From Mycolicibacterium boenickei (GTDB taxonomy: Bacteria; Actinomycetota; Actinomycetes; Mycobacteriales; Mycobacteriaceae): a stretch of 64,000 bases of DNA. This document shows positions 51,678 through 61,153 of this stretch, piece after piece. The position numbers and the translations under genes were made by a program. The stretch is taken from the NCBI RefSeq assembly GCF_010731295.1, contig NZ_AP022579.1, positions 4,340,001 through 4,404,000 on the forward strand, given 5' to 3'. Each line of letters opens with the position of its first letter. Position 1 is the stretch's first letter. The notes under the pieces were generated by a model, which saw nothing but the letters and a program-made list of their open reading frames with translations, made no database searches and was not told where the DNA came from.

Positions 51678-52739
51678 TTGACCGACCAGACACCTGCGAC
51701 CACACGGACCCTGTTTCCCGGTATCAGTTCGCGCGCGTGGGAGCATCCGGCTGACCGCACCGCACTGACCGCGTTGCGTCGACTCAAGGGGTTCGATCAG
51801 GTCCTCAAAGTGCTGTCGGGGATGTTGCGCGAACGCAAGCACCGGCTGCTGTACCTGGCCAGTTCGGCCCGGGTGGGTCCGCGGCAGTTCGCCGACCTCG
51901 ACGCGCTGCTCGACGAGTGCGTGCAGGTGCTCGACGCTCCGGTACGACCGGAGATGTTCATCATCCAGTCGCCGGAAGCCAATGCCTACTGCATCGGCAT
52001 GGAGGACCCGTTCATCGTCATCACCTCGGGCATGTACGAGCTGATGACACATGACGAGATGCGCTTCGTCATCGGTCACGAACTCGGCCATGCGCTCAGT
52101 GGCCATGCTGTCTACCGCACGATGCTCCACCATCTGCTGCGGCTGGCGTCGTCGTTCGGCTTCATCCCGATTGGTGGCTGGGCCCTGCGGGCGATCGTCG
52201 CCGCGTTGCAGGAATGGCAACGCAAATCCGAACTTTCGGGGGATCGCGCGGGGCTGCTGTGCGGACAGGACTTCGACATGGCGATCCGGGTCGAGCTGAA
52301 GCTGGCGGCGGGCAAGCACCTCGACAAGCTCGACTCGCAGGCGTTCCTGGCTCAGGCACGTGACTATGACGCGACCGGGGACATGCGCGACGGAGTGCTC
52401 AAACTGCTCAACCTTGAGCTGCAGACACATCCGTTCTCGGTGCTCCGGGCAGCGGCGTTGACCAAGTGGGTCGATACCGGCGGATATGGCGCGATCATGG
52501 CCGGCAACTATCCGCTGCGGTCCGACGATGCGACCGCGAGCTGGGCTGACGACGTCAGCGCGGCGGCACGCCACTACAAGGACGGATTCGACCAGTCGAA
52601 CGACCCGTTGATCCGGGGTATCCGGGACGGTTTGGGCGGCGTCGTCGACGGAGTTGGGCAGGCCGCGACGAGCGCGGCCGACTCGATGGGCCGCAAGATC
52701 TCCGAGTGGCGCCGCAACGCCAGGCCGAGCGAGGACTGA
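51678..52739 (+). CDS. M48-family metallopeptidase
   Basis: 353 residues from TTG 51678 with AGGAAGG upstream. The zinc motif is RFVIGHELGHALSGH and the third ligand Glu is in SELSGDRAGLL. A hydrophobic stretch follows the zinc motif (HLLRLASSFGFIPIGGWALRAIVAAL, in parts ASSFGFIPIGGWALRAIVA) and may be membrane associated, but there is no N-terminal TM bundle as in HtpX. A C-terminal helical tail (about 300-353) ends the protein. Related mycobacterial M48 proteins are of unknown substrate. Confidence 0.85.
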   Translation: MTDQTPATTRTLFPGISSRAWEHPADRTALTALRRLKGFDQVLKVLSGMLRERKHRLLYLASSARVGPRQFADLDALLDECVQVLDAPVRPEMFIIQSPEANAYCIGMEDPFIVITSGMYELMTHDEMRFVIGHELGHALSGHAVYRTMLHHLLRLASSFGFIPIGGWALRAIVAALQEWQRKSELSGDRAGLLCGQDFDMAIRVELKLAAGKHLDKLDSQAFLAQARDYDATGDMRDGVLKLLNLELQTHPFSVLRAAALTKWVDTGGYGAIMAGNYPLRSDDATASWADDVSAAARHYKDGFDQSNDPLIRGIRDGLGGVVDGVGQAATSAADSMGRKISEWRRNARPSED

Positions 52740-52780
52740 CGCCGCGACAGGGGATTGCCGTCGGATCAACGGTAAGCCCC

Positions 52781-52786
52781 TAGACT
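52781..52786 (+). promoter_or_regulatory. -10 hexamer TAGACT, probable leaderless start
   Basis: TAGACT lies eight bases before GTG 52795 with no ribosome site. This supports GTG 52795 as the start of the next gene. Confidence 0.45.
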
Positions 52787-52794
52787 GGGCGCTC

Positions 52795-53577
52795 GTGGGC
52801 ATCCTGTTTGGCTTCGCGCCGTGGATCATCTATTGGGTACTCGTCGGCAACGTGCCGTTTCTGGTCGCCGTGCTGGTGGCGCTGGCGACGGCCATCGCCA
52901 CATTCGTGATCAGCCGGATCTCCGGGGCACCGGGCCGCACCTTGGAGGTCGGTGCCCTCGCGACCTTCATCGTGCTGACGATCCTCACCCTGGTGCTGAG
53001 CCAGGATGTGATGGAGCGCTGGATCCAGCCGCTGAGTACCGCGGGAATCTTCCTGGTAGCCCTGATCGGCCAGCTGATCGGCAAGCCGTTCGTGATGGAG
53101 TTCGCCGCGGCGGGCCAACCGCCCGGAGTCGTGGAAAGCGATCTGTTCCAACGGGTTGTGAAGATCCTGACCTGGATCTGGGTTGGCGCGTTCGCCGGGA
53201 TGACGATCTCCGCGGCGATTCCTCCTCTCGTGCAGGGTGACGCCACGATCCTGGACACCAAGACGCCGTTGTCGTTCATCTGCTACTGGGTCATCCCGTT
53301 CACCCTGCTCGGCCTGGCCGCGCTGGCCTCTCGCGTCCTGCCCGATCGGATGACGGCCGGCATGAACGACATCGTGCGCAAGACCACGTTCGTGGCGTTC
53401 TCCGAGGCCGAGATCGACCAGCTCTACTACCTGGCCCAGGAGCACGCCAATCGTGAGGTCGGTGCCGGGCAGGAGGCATACGACGTTCGGGTCGGCGGAT
53501 CGGGAACTCCCTTGGTGGGCGACGAATCCCGGATGTCATGGCCCTCGACCTACAAGGTGCGTGACCGCAAGAGGTAG
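52795..53577 (+). CDS. polytopic membrane protein
   Basis: 260 residues, about six TM segments in the first 190 (GILFGFAPWIIYWVLVG; FLVAVLVALATAIATFVIS; ALATFIVLTILTLVLS; IFLVALIGQLIG; ILTWIWVGAFAGMTIS; YWVIPFTLLGLAALASRV). The cytosolic C-terminus is charged. Family not recognised. Convergent with the CPBP gene, five bases apart. Confidence 0.75.
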   Translation: MGILFGFAPWIIYWVLVGNVPFLVAVLVALATAIATFVISRISGAPGRTLEVGALATFIVLTILTLVLSQDVMERWIQPLSTAGIFLVALIGQLIGKPFVMEFAAAGQPPGVVESDLFQRVVKILTWIWVGAFAGMTISAAIPPLVQGDATILDTKTPLSFICYWVIPFTLLGLAALASRVLPDRMTAGMNDIVRKTTFVAFSEAEIDQLYYLAQEHANREVGAGQEAYDVRVGGSGTPLVGDESRMSWPSTYKVRDRKR

Positions 53578-53582
53578 CACCC

Positions 53583-54269
53583 TCAGCCGGTCGGCATCAT
53601 CCCCAGCAGGCTGAACATCATCACGAAACCCGGTAGCAGGTTGGTCACCTGGTGCGCGATGATGCCGCCCCACAGACTGCCGGAATACAGCCGGGCCAAC
53701 GCGATCGGGACCGCCACCACCAACAGCAGCGGGGCCCGCTGCGGTTCCAGGTGGGCCAGCGCGAACACCAGAGTGGACACGATCACCGCGACGATGCGCC
53801 CCCACCGTTGCTCAAGGGCTCCCCAGAGCAATCCGCGGTACACCACTTCTTCACAGATCGGGGCGATCACGGCGACCAGGAGCAGGACGGTCACCGCCAA
53901 CGGCCAGCCCGTCCGCACGCCCTCGTAGACCCCTCCCACGGCCGACGTCGCGTCCGGCCCGACGATCGACTGGTAGAGCAGCGCGGCCGGCAAGGTGAAG
54001 AACAGTCCGCCGATGCCGAAGGCCAACCCGAGACCGACGGCGCGCCAAGACCATTGCCACCGGAAATCGATGCGGGGACCGTTGCCGCGCCAGGTCGTGA
54101 TCGCGATGGCCAGGGCCGCGGCGACCAGTGTCGGTACCGCGATCGCCAGGGTGATCAGCCAGGGCGGCGGCGGGCCGACGGGGGCGAACACCCCGAACGC
54201 GGCCGAGGTGAGCAGATAGACGGCCTCGACGATGACGAATGCGCCCAGACCCCAACGGTGAGCGGTCAC
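53583..54269 (-). CDS. CPBP-family intramembrane glutamic/metalloprotease
   Basis: 228 residues with about eight hydrophobic segments. The ABI/CPBP motifs are [13 protein letters not shown] (EExxxR), FALAHLEP and [11 protein letters not shown]. Such proteases include CAAX-type enzymes and bacteriocin self-immunity proteins. Its ATG overlaps the upp stop by four bases, so it is the last gene of the urc operon. Its link to uracil catabolism is unclear. Confidence 0.85.
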   Translation of the reverse strand: MTAHRWGLGAFVIVEAVYLLTSAAFGVFAPVGPPPPWLITLAIAVPTLVAAALAIAITTWRGNGPRIDFRWQWSWRAVGLGLAFGIGGLFFTLPAALLYQSIVGPDATSAVGGVYEGVRTGWPLAVTVLLLVAVIAPICEEVVYRGLLWGALEQRWGRIVAVIVSTLVFALAHLEPQRAPLLLVVAVPIALARLYSGSLWGGIIAHQVTNLLPGFVMMFSLLGMMPTG

Positions 54270-54895
54270 TTGGTGCCGAAGATTCGGTCACCGGCATCGC
54301 CGACGCCCGGAACGATGTAGCCCTGCTCGTCGAGTTCCCGGTCCAGCGCGGCGGCGTAGATCGGCACCTCCGGATGAGCCTGATGCATGGCCGCGACACC
54401 TTCGGGGCACGTCAGCAGGCAGACGAACTTGATGGACCGGGGCTGGTATTCCTTGATGCGGTCGATGGCCGCGACGGCCGAATTGCCGGTGGCGAGCATC
54501 GGATCCACGACCACCACGTCGCGCTCGTGCAGGTCGCTCGGAAGCTTGAAGTAATACTCCACCGCCACCCGGGTCTTCGGATCGCGGTACAGGCCGATAT
54601 GGCCGACCCGGGCATTCGGCATCACGCTGAGCATGCCGTCCAGGATGCCGCTTCCGGCCCGCAGAATCGACACGAACACCAGTTTCTTGCCGTCGATCAC
54701 GGCACCGGTCGTCGGTTCCAGCGGTGTCTCGATATCGATGTCGTGCACCGGGATGTCGCGTAGCACCTCATAGCTCATCAGCATCGAGATCTCGGTGAGC
54801 AACTGGCGAAACCCTTTGGTGGACACGTCCTTCTGCCGCATGAGCGTCAGCTTGTGCTGTACCAGCGGATGATCGATGACGTGAAGGTTGCCCAT
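54266..54895 (-). CDS. upp: uracil phosphoribosyltransferase
   Basis: 209 residues. The PRPP motif is [16 protein letters not shown], and the N-terminal and Arg/Lys regions ([38 protein letters not shown]) are typical. It makes UMP from uracil and PRPP. In the fungal URC pathway the UPRT paralogue Urc6 catalyses the same step. GGAGG precedes the ATG. It follows urc4 by ten bases. Confidence 0.95.
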   Translation of the reverse strand: MGNLHVIDHPLVQHKLTLMRQKDVSTKGFRQLLTEISMLMSYEVLRDIPVHDIDIETPLEPTTGAVIDGKKLVFVSILRAGSGILDGMLSVMPNARVGHIGLYRDPKTRVAVEYYFKLPSDLHERDVVVVDPMLATGNSAVAAIDRIKEYQPRSIKFVCLLTCPEGVAAMHQAHPEVPIYAAALDRELDEQGYIVPGVGDAGDRIFGTK

Positions 54896-54905
54896 GGTGC
54901 CCCTC

Positions 54906-56132
54906 CTAGAAAACCGTGCCGTCGCTGATGATGGACAACGGCGGACGGCCGTCGCGCAGACGCGCGGCCAGCGCGCGCCCGGTTGCCCAGGTTCCGCCCT
55001 CCAGTACGCAGGCCAGTGGCAGTTGCGGGGCCGCCAGATGATCACGAACCAGCGGAGCCAGCTCATCGAGCAGCGCGACCGTCAGCGCGCGCCACTCGAC
55101 CACGAGCTCGTCGCCCACCGCCCAGTCCTGCTCGGCCAGTGCGGGTTCACGTAACCGGAGCACCCCGGTATCCAGCAGCAGACCGCCGTTGCGGTACTCG
55201 GGCAGCCCGGTCAACGCGTCGAGGTCGGTCACCGTGACACCGGCCCGCTCGAACGGCTCGAGGAGCGAGTACGTCAGCCACTGGGACAGTTTGTGAAACG
55301 GCATCCATCCGCGGGACATGCCGGGACCGCGGACGGCCGGGTGCCGCCAGCAGTCACCCAGCGGCTGACCGTCGATGGCGTTGTCGGCGAGCCACACTCC
55401 CGACAGCGTGTCCAACAACGTCGAGAGCAGCTCGTGGGCGGCGACAGTCGGACCGGTCACGGTGTCGAACATTCCGCCGGGACGTCCGTGCGGGCCGAAC
55501 ACGTCGGGGTGGGCTGCGAGGTGCGTGCCCAGCCGGCGCAGTAGCCGAACCCGGCCGGCCAGCCCCACCAACGGATTGCCTGGACTCACCTGAAACGCAG
55601 CAGCCAGGTTGTCGACGTCGAGGTGGCACAACGTGGCGGCATCCGCCCGCAGCGGATCGCCAGGGTCGCTGGAGAACAATCCGCCGCAGAACGCGTGCCA
55701 GCTGGCCACCCCCAGCCCTTCCGAACGCGTGAGACAAAGGCCGGTATCGGATTCGACGTAACGCCAGTCGGCTCCTGCGCCTGCGTCCAGCAGCACGCTC
55801 ACCACCGCCAGGTCGATCATCGAGCGGGCCCGGTCCGCGGCATCCACATCGGTTGTCCGCGTGGCCAACTCCGCTCGGCGGTCCACGCCACCGGTCTCGA
55901 AATGGCGCCACCGGCTGTGGTAGGGGACGGCGAGCGTGGGGTAGCGGGTGCGGGTGAGTTCGGCGACCTCTGCGGCCGCGTGGTCCAGGGCATCGTCGTC
56001 GACCACGAACCAGGGCGAGTCGCCGGATCTGGCGCGGTGCAGAAGGTGTTGGGCCCGTTCACGGATGGCGGCGGTGCTGCGTAACGTGGCCACCGCCGCC
56101 ATGGCCGCCGCGCCGTCCGCGGTCGTGGTCAT
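54906..56132 (-). CDS. urc4: DUF1688 protein, uracil catabolism protein Urc4
   Basis: 408 residues, colinear with Urc4/DUF1688. Marks include [14 protein letters not shown] at the start, [42 protein letters not shown], and [11 protein letters not shown] plus SDGTVF at the end. Urc4 acts after the GTP-cyclohydrolase-like Urc1 in the yeast pathway; its exact reaction is not settled. ATGA overlap with urc1 and ten bases to upp give a compact operon, which supports the assignment. Confidence 0.88.
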   Translation of the reverse strand: MTTTADGAAAMAAVATLRSTAAIRERAQHLLHRARSGDSPWFVVDDDALDHAAAEVAELTRTRYPTLAVPYHSRWRHFETGGVDRRAELATRTTDVDAADRARSMIDLAVVSVLLDAGAGADWRYVESDTGLCLTRSEGLGVASWHAFCGGLFSSDPGDPLRADAATLCHLDVDNLAAAFQVSPGNPLVGLAGRVRLLRRLGTHLAAHPDVFGPHGRPGGMFDTVTGPTVAAHELLSTLLDTLSGVWLADNAIDGQPLGDCWRHPAVRGPGMSRGWMPFHKLSQWLTYSLLEPFERAGVTVTDLDALTGLPEYRNGGLLLDTGVLRLREPALAEQDWAVGDELVVEWRALTVALLDELAPLVRDHLAAPQLPLACVLEGGTWATGRALAARLRDGRPPLSIISDGTVF

Positions 56133-57403
56133 GGAGTGAGTCCGCGGCCCTTGGCGATCTTGAGTTCGTCGACGCCGGGAACGGGTCCGGGGGTGAAATA
56201 GCCGGCGGCCATCTTGGCGTCGATCTCGACCCGGGCGTCGGCAGGGATCAGCTCGTCGGGAATGTTGACCCGCTCGCCGACCTCGATCCCCGATCCGGTG
56301 ATCGCGTCGTACTTCATGTTGCTCATGGACACCAGGCGGTGGATCTTGCGAACCCCCAACCAGTGCAGGACATCCGGCATGAGCTCCTGGAACCGCATGT
56401 CCTGCACACCCGCCACGCATTCGGTGCGGGCGAAGTACTGGTCGGCGGTGTCACCGCCGTCTTGACGCTTGCGTGCGTTGTACACCAGGAACTTGGTCAC
56501 CTCACCCAGTGCGCGACCTTCCTTGCGCGAGTAGGCGACCAAGCCGACCCCGCCCCGCTGCGCACCGGCGATACATTCCTCGATCGCATGCGTGAGATAC
56601 GGCCTGCAGGTACAGATGTCGGAGCCGAAGACGTCCGAGCCGTTGCATTCGTCGTGCACCCGCGCGGTCAGTTCCACCCTCGGGTCGGCCAGATCGCGTG
56701 GTGCGCCGAAGATGTACACGGTCTGCCCGCCGATCGGCGGCAGGAACACCTCGAGGTCGCCGCGGGTGACGAGTTCTGGGTACATGCCGCCGGTCTCCTC
56801 GAACAGCACCCGGCGCAGCGCGGTCTCGGTGCACCCGAAGCGGGCGGCCACCCCGGGCAGGAACCACACCGGCTCGATGGCGGCCTTCGTCACCAGTGCC
56901 GCACCGTTTTCCAGCAACACCCGGCCATCGGGGCGCAGCCGGCCGGCGGCGATGGCCGTGGCGATCTCCGGCACCATCACGTGGGCCTTGGTGACCGCGA
57001 TGGTCGGCCGGATGTCGTAACCGGCGGCCAGTTCGGCGGCGAAGGCATCGGAGACCATCGCGCCCCAGGGATCCAGGCTGACGATCGCCGCAGGTTGGCT
57101 CCACTGCGGATACGGCCCGATCACGTCCGTGGGGGCGGTGTTGGTCAGATCGGCACGGTGCGCCGGCGACAGGGCGCCCGCGGCGACGGCCAATGCCCGG
57201 TAGACGCTGTAGGAGCCGCTGTGGGTGCCGATCACGTTGCGGTGCGAGCGCGTGGTGGTGGTGCCGATCACCGGGCCGCGCTCGGCCGCGCTCGGTGCGG
57301 CCCACTGGATCGTCGGGGTCCCCGCTGCAGCACTGTGCGATGTCAACCGGATATGCCGGGCCTTCGCAGGCTCCGCGGGCGCACCACCTGATTCGGCGAC
57401 CAT
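56129..57403 (-). CDS. urc1: GTP-cyclohydrolase-II-like protein Urc1
   Basis: 424 residues from ATG 57403 (AAGGAG seven bases upstream). The GTP cyclohydrolase II zinc motif is C-x10-C-x-C in HDECNGSDVFGSDICTC. The N-terminal ~190 residues (LTSHSAAAGTPTIQW; GTHSGSYSVYRALAV; DLTNTAPTDVIGPYPQW) are the Urc1-specific extension, not DHBP synthase. GLVAYSRKEGRALGEVTKF replaces the RibA catalytic stretch. The neighbouring genes are urc4 and upp, exactly the URC set, so riboflavin synthesis is unlikely. Confidence 0.9.
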   Translation of the reverse strand: MVAESGGAPAEPAKARHIRLTSHSAAAGTPTIQWAAPSAAERGPVIGTTTTRSHRNVIGTHSGSYSVYRALAVAAGALSPAHRADLTNTAPTDVIGPYPQWSQPAAIVSLDPWGAMVSDAFAAELAAGYDIRPTIAVTKAHVMVPEIATAIAAGRLRPDGRVLLENGAALVTKAAIEPVWFLPGVAARFGCTETALRRVLFEETGGMYPELVTRGDLEVFLPPIGGQTVYIFGAPRDLADPRVELTARVHDECNGSDVFGSDICTCRPYLTHAIEECIAGAQRGGVGLVAYSRKEGRALGEVTKFLVYNARKRQDGGDTADQYFARTECVAGVQDMRFQELMPDVLHWLGVRKIHRLVSMSNMKYDAITGSGIEVGERVNIPDELIPADARVEIDAKMAAGYFTPGPVPGVDELKIAKGRGLTP

Positions 57404-57495
57404 GTCGGTGCTCCTTCCTCCGCGCACGCGCCCGGTTGAGACTGTCCAGTCAACCCCGATTCGGCTGGTTCCGCATGCACTGTGTCCGTACCGTC

Positions 57496-57870
57496 ATGTG
57501 GGTGCGCTGGATCGTGGACGGTATGAACGTCATCGGCTCGAAGCCGGACGGCTGGTGGAAGGACCGCCGCGGTGCGATGGCGGGTTTGGTCGAGCGGCTC
57601 GAGCGTTGGGCGGCGGTCGAAGACCGGCGGGTGGCGGTGGTGTTCGAAGGGCCGACGACGCCGCCGATCGAGTCCGACGTCATCGAGGTGGCCCAGGCCC
57701 CGAGGGCGACCGCGAACTCCGCCGACGACGAGATCGTGCGGCTGGTTCAGGCGGATTCGCGACCCGGTGAGATCACGGTCGTGACATCGGATGGCGGGCT
57801 GGCCGCCAGGGTCCGCGCCGCGGGCGCTTCGGTGCACCCGGCAGCAGGGTTCCGCAGAGAGATCGACTGA
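57496..57870 (+). CDS. NYN/PIN-like nuclease (YacP type)
   Basis: 124 residues. The PIN-like acidic site is VDGMNVIG, ANSADDEIV and VVTSDGGLAARVRAAG, so all expected Asp residues are present. Such proteins are predicted single-strand RNases. Start ATG 57496 has no ribosome site; the upstream gene is divergent (urc1). Convergent with the acyl-CoA synthetase gene. Confidence 0.85.
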   Translation: MWVRWIVDGMNVIGSKPDGWWKDRRGAMAGLVERLERWAAVEDRRVAVVFEGPTTPPIESDVIEVAQAPRATANSADDEIVRLVQADSRPGEITVVTSDGGLAARVRAAGASVHPAAGFRREID

Positions 57871-57885
57871 GCGGGCGCTCGTCGA

Positions 57886-59451
57886 TCAGTGCGCACGCCC
57901 GGGGCGTGCGGTCTCCAAATCTCCGTCGATGATCAACTGCCGCAGGCGTTTCCGGTCGAACTTTCCGCTGGGCAGGGTCGGTATCCGGTCGCTGGTGGTC
58001 AGGGCCCATCGGGTCGGCACCTTGTAGGCGGACAACTGTTGCCGTGTGTGGGCGGCCAGGGCGGCCAGGTCGAGCTCCGCGGTCGGCACCACCACCGCGC
58101 AGACTTCCTCACCGCGCTGCGGGTCGTCGATGCCGACGACCACACACTGCGTCACCTCGGCAGACTCGGCGATGACGGCCTCGACTTCCAGCGGGGAGAC
58201 GTTGGCTCCGGCGGCCTTGATCAGGTCGGTGGTACGCCCGACGTAGAAAAGTCGGGGATCGCCGTCGCGCCGGTACACCTTGTCGCCGGTGTGGTACCAG
58301 CCGTCGGCGTCGAAGGTCTCCGACCGTTCGCGTTTGTTGTAGCCGGCCATCACCCCGATGCCGCGGACCAGCAGTTCGCCGGTGTCTCCGGAGTCGACAG
58401 GGACGCCGTGCTCGTCGACGATGGCCATGTCGGTGAACACGAAGCCGCCCGCGGTCTCAGACATGGTGCGGTGCACCGGAAATCCGTCCGGTACGTCGGT
58501 CATGGCGATGTCAAGCGGGCCCTCGCGCAACATCGGTGCGCTGCTCAGGTCTCGGTCGGCGAACGTCGGATGTTCCCGCAACTTCTGGGTGAAGGCGGGC
58601 CAGCCCACGATCCCGGTGATCCGTTCGTGCTCGGCAAGATCCAGTGCGGTTTCCGGATCGAGTTTCGGCATCACCACCAGGGTGACCGGTTCGTGCAGGG
58701 CGCCGGTGACGGCGAGCAGTCCGCCGATCCAGAAGAACGGCATTGCGCACAGGATGCGGGACTGGTCCGGTGTTCCGGTGATCGCCCGAATGGCCGCAGG
58801 CCAGGTCGAGGTTTGACGCGCCAGCGTGCCGTGGGTGTGCAGCACCCCTTTGGGGTCAGCGGTGGATCCGGACGTGTGCACCATGATTGCGAGGTCGGCG
58901 GGGGAGACCTCGGCTTCCGCGGCGGCCAGCACATCGACCGGCACGACGTCGGCGTCGGCATCGCAACCGCCCGATGCCCACGGCCGGTCGGTGTCGCCGA
59001 TCAGCGCGATGCGGCGCAGATAGGGTGCGGCGCGCAGGGCCAGCCGGCTCGTCGAGTGGTCCGCCAGTTCGGGCAGGGCCGCCTCCAACCGGTCGGCGAC
59101 GTCGATGGTCAGCACCGTGCTGGGGGCGATGAGCAGACCGATGTCGGCCAGGCGCAACACCTTTGCGATCTCGGCGGGCGTGTACAGCGTGCTCAGCGGC
59201 ACCGCGACCGCCCCGATTCGCGACACCGCGAGCCACCAGGTCACCCACTCGGCACTGTTGGGGAAGAACAGGCCGACGCGACTGCCCTTGCCCACCCCTT
59301 GGTGCAGCAGCCACCGCGCCTGCTCGGCGGATCGTTGGTCGGCCTCGAGGTAGGTGAGCCGGTCGGTCGGGGTGACCAGGTAGACGGACTCGCCGAACTC
59401 GGCGGCGCTGCGCCGCAGGAGAGCGGGAACAGTCAACGGAAGGTGCGTCAC
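57886..59451 (-). CDS. class I adenylate-forming enzyme, acyl-CoA synthetase-like
   Basis: 521 residues from GTG. The P-loop-like motif is MVHTSGSTADPKGVLHTHG. The A5 region MSETAGGF replaces the commoner YGxTE, and the hinge and C-terminal Lys are in VGRTTDLIKAAGANVSPLEVEA (in parts) and PSGKFDRKRL. It activates a carboxylic acid as acyl-AMP then CoA thioester; acid unknown. Confidence 0.88.
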   Translation of the reverse strand: MTHLPLTVPALLRRSAAEFGESVYLVTPTDRLTYLEADQRSAEQARWLLHQGVGKGSRVGLFFPNSAEWVTWWLAVSRIGAVAVPLSTLYTPAEIAKVLRLADIGLLIAPSTVLTIDVADRLEAALPELADHSTSRLALRAAPYLRRIALIGDTDRPWASGGCDADADVVPVDVLAAAEAEVSPADLAIMVHTSGSTADPKGVLHTHGTLARQTSTWPAAIRAITGTPDQSRILCAMPFFWIGGLLAVTGALHEPVTLVVMPKLDPETALDLAEHERITGIVGWPAFTQKLREHPTFADRDLSSAPMLREGPLDIAMTDVPDGFPVHRTMSETAGGFVFTDMAIVDEHGVPVDSGDTGELLVRGIGVMAGYNKRERSETFDADGWYHTGDKVYRRDGDPRLFYVGRTTDLIKAAGANVSPLEVEAVIAESAEVTQCVVVGIDDPQRGEEVCAVVVPTAELDLAALAAHTRQQLSAYKVPTRWALTTSDRIPTLPSGKFDRKRLRQLIIDGDLETARPGRAH

Positions 59452-59496
59452 CCGCCCATCTTCTCCAATGGCCTGCGCCGGGCTGCCTGCGGCGGG

Positions 59497-60267
59497 TCAG
59501 TGGCCTCCGCAGGCCGCGCAGTCGTCACGGGGTGGACGTGGATCGCGCGGATTGTCTGGGTCGGGATCGCCGAACCATCGCGACGGCTCATGTTCGGCGT
59601 AGGTGTCGTGCCAGGACCACCACTCGTAGGCCTTGGTCTGCGGGTATCCGGGCGGAGAATCCTCCCAGGTCTCCTGACGGCCGAGCGCGGTCATGTCCAG
59701 GAAGTTCCAGGTGTTGACGAAGGCCTCGTCGCCCCGGTTGTCGATGAAGTAGGTGCGGAAGATCCGGTCCCCGTCGCGGATGAATGCGTTGGTGCCGTGC
59801 CATTCGTCGACACCGAAGTCCACGTCGAACTCCGCACCGGGTCGGGGAACCATGGTGTACCAGGGATGGTTCCATCCCATGCGCCCCTTGATCCGGGCGA
59901 TGTCGGCCTGCGACCCGCGGGAGGCGTAGACGAGGGTGGTGTCGCGGGCGTTGAGATGGGCGAGGTTGCCGATGTGGTCGGCCATCAGCGAGCAGCCGAC
60001 GCACCCGTGTTCCGGCCAGTCGTCCACGCCTGGATCGAGGAAGGCGCGGTAGACGATCAGCTGACGACGCCCGGCGAACAGGTCGAGCAGGCTCGCGGTG
60101 CCCTCCGGGCCCTCGAACACGTAGTCCTTGTCCACCGGCGTCCACGGCATGCGCCGGCGCAGCGCCGCGAGCCGGTCCCGGGCCCGGGTGAATTCCTTTT
60201 CCTTGACCAGCATTTCGTCGAGTGCGGCCTGCCATTCTGCGGCCGGCACGATCGGTGGATTCTTCAC
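59497..60267 (-). CDS. DUF899-family thioredoxin-like protein
   Basis: 256 residues from GTG 60267, which follows GGGAG by five bases. The family core includes WTPVDKDYVFEGPEG, CVGCSLMADH (CxxC) and GWNHPWYTMV. An extra C-terminal CAAC occurs in DDCAACGGH. Such proteins appear in detoxification contexts but are unassigned. Divergent from an ArsR gene through a region with twin palindromes. Confidence 0.85.
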   Translation of the reverse strand: MKNPPIVPAAEWQAALDEMLVKEKEFTRARDRLAALRRRMPWTPVDKDYVFEGPEGTASLLDLFAGRRQLIVYRAFLDPGVDDWPEHGCVGCSLMADHIGNLAHLNARDTTLVYASRGSQADIARIKGRMGWNHPWYTMVPRPGAEFDVDFGVDEWHGTNAFIRDGDRIFRTYFIDNRGDEAFVNTWNFLDMTALGRQETWEDSPPGYPQTKAYEWWSWHDTYAEHEPSRWFGDPDPDNPRDPRPPRDDCAACGGH

Positions 60268-60307
60268 GGCTACTCCCGTCGTCGGTACGTCCGGTGCTGA
60301 TCCAACG

Positions 60308-60325
60308 TTCAACAAATCAGTTGAA
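60308..60325. promoter_or_regulatory. ArsR-type operator 1
   Basis: TTCAAC-N6-GTTGAA is a perfect inverted repeat in the divergent promoter between the DUF899 and ArsR genes. Confidence 0.65.
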
Positions 60326-60363
60326 TATTGCTTCCTTCAGGGAACCACGACTCACGGCTATAG

Positions 60364-60379
60364 TCAACAAGGTGGTTGA
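60364..60379. promoter_or_regulatory. ArsR-type operator 2, over the ArsR start codon
   Basis: TCAAC-N6-GTTGA has the same arms and spacer as operator 1, 56 bases away, and covers GTG 60372. The matching sites suggest cooperative binding of the ArsR protein. Confidence 0.65.
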
Positions 60380-60704
60380 AGATCAGGTTCTGGACCGGGC
60401 CTACTCCGCGCTGGCCGATTCGACCCGGCGCCGGTTGCTGGAGGCCCTGCGCGAGGGTGACGCCCGCATCAGCGACCTCGCCGCCCCGTTGCCCATGACC
60501 TTCGCCGGCGTCTCGCGGCATATCGGGGTGTTGGAAGCCGCAGGCCTGGTGCAGCGCGAGGTCCGCGGTCGAGAGCACTGGGTGTCGCTCAAACAGGACG
60601 GCTTGGCGATGGCCCAGCAGTGGATGACCGAGCAGACCGATTTCTGGTCGACCCGCGCGGACGCCCTTGCCGCCCGGTTGCGTCGTAAGGCGGATTCCCG
60701 ATGA
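60372..60704 (+). CDS. ArsR-family regulator
   Basis: 110 residues from GTG. The winged helix is SALADSTRRRLLEALREGDA and LPMTFAGVSRHIGVLEAAGLV. It lacks metal-binding Cys pairs and resembles SdpR-type ArsR proteins linked to SRPBCC partners. ATGA overlap with the following SRPBCC gene. Probably represses itself, its partner and the divergent DUF899 gene. Confidence 0.9.
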   Translation: MVEDQVLDRAYSALADSTRRRLLEALREGDARISDLAAPLPMTFAGVSRHIGVLEAAGLVQREVRGREHWVSLKQDGLAMAQQWMTEQTDFWSTRADALAARLRRKADSR

Positions 60705-61144
60705 CCGACGCCCCGACGGTCCGGGTCCGACGGCTGATGCCCGCGACCCCCGATGTGGTCTTCGACGAATGGCTCGACCCCGAGTCGCTGCGGGAGTGGA
60801 TGTGCCCGCGGCCCGTGTACTGCGTCGAAGTGGCGGTCGAACCCCGGGTGGGTGGGCTCGTGCGGTTCGACATCGATGATTCCGGCTCGAGCGTGCTGAT
60901 CACCGGGCAGTTCCTCACGATCGACCGGCCCCGTGTGCTGCGGTTCACCTGGAGCAACTCGGACTGGGCCGACCCGACCGTGGTCAGCATCGTCAATGTC
61001 GAATTCGAGCCGGTCGGCGACGGGCAGACGATGATGTCGATCGAGCATTCCCTTTTGCCGCCAGAGGAATTCGACGACTTCCACAACGGATGGACCCTCA
61101 CGCTCGAGCAGCTGGCGGCCCGACTCGAAGGCGCCGCGACCTAG
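60701..61144 (+). CDS. SRPBCC (AHSA1-like) domain protein
   Basis: 147 residues. VRRLMPATPDVVFDEWLDPESLREWMCP, then FTWSN, and HNGWTLTLEQLAARLE are characteristic of AHSA1 proteins (quoted in parts: PDVVFDEWLDPESLREWM). Two Cys are near the pocket (WMCPRPVYC). Translationally coupled to the ArsR gene; the same two activities occur fused in the gene at 33631. Confidence 0.88.
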   Translation: MTDAPTVRVRRLMPATPDVVFDEWLDPESLREWMCPRPVYCVEVAVEPRVGGLVRFDIDDSGSSVLITGQFLTIDRPRVLRFTWSNSDWADPTVVSIVNVEFEPVGDGQTMMSIEHSLLPPEEFDDFHNGWTLTLEQLAARLEGAAT

Positions 61145-61147
61145 ACT
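61142..61147 (+). promoter_or_regulatory. -10 hexamer TAGACT overlapping the SRPBCC stop codon
   Basis: TAGACT begins with the TAG stop of the preceding gene and ends six bases before ATG 61154. This suggests a leaderless promoter for the FAAL gene. Confidence 0.5.
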
Positions 61148-61153
61148 GCCGGC

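Noticed and set aside
57889..60300. 800-codon plus-strand frame opposite the acyl-CoA synthetase and DUF899 genes
   Set aside because: It spans two unrelated genes and the gap between them, has no recognisable domain, and is explained by codon bias of the real genes.
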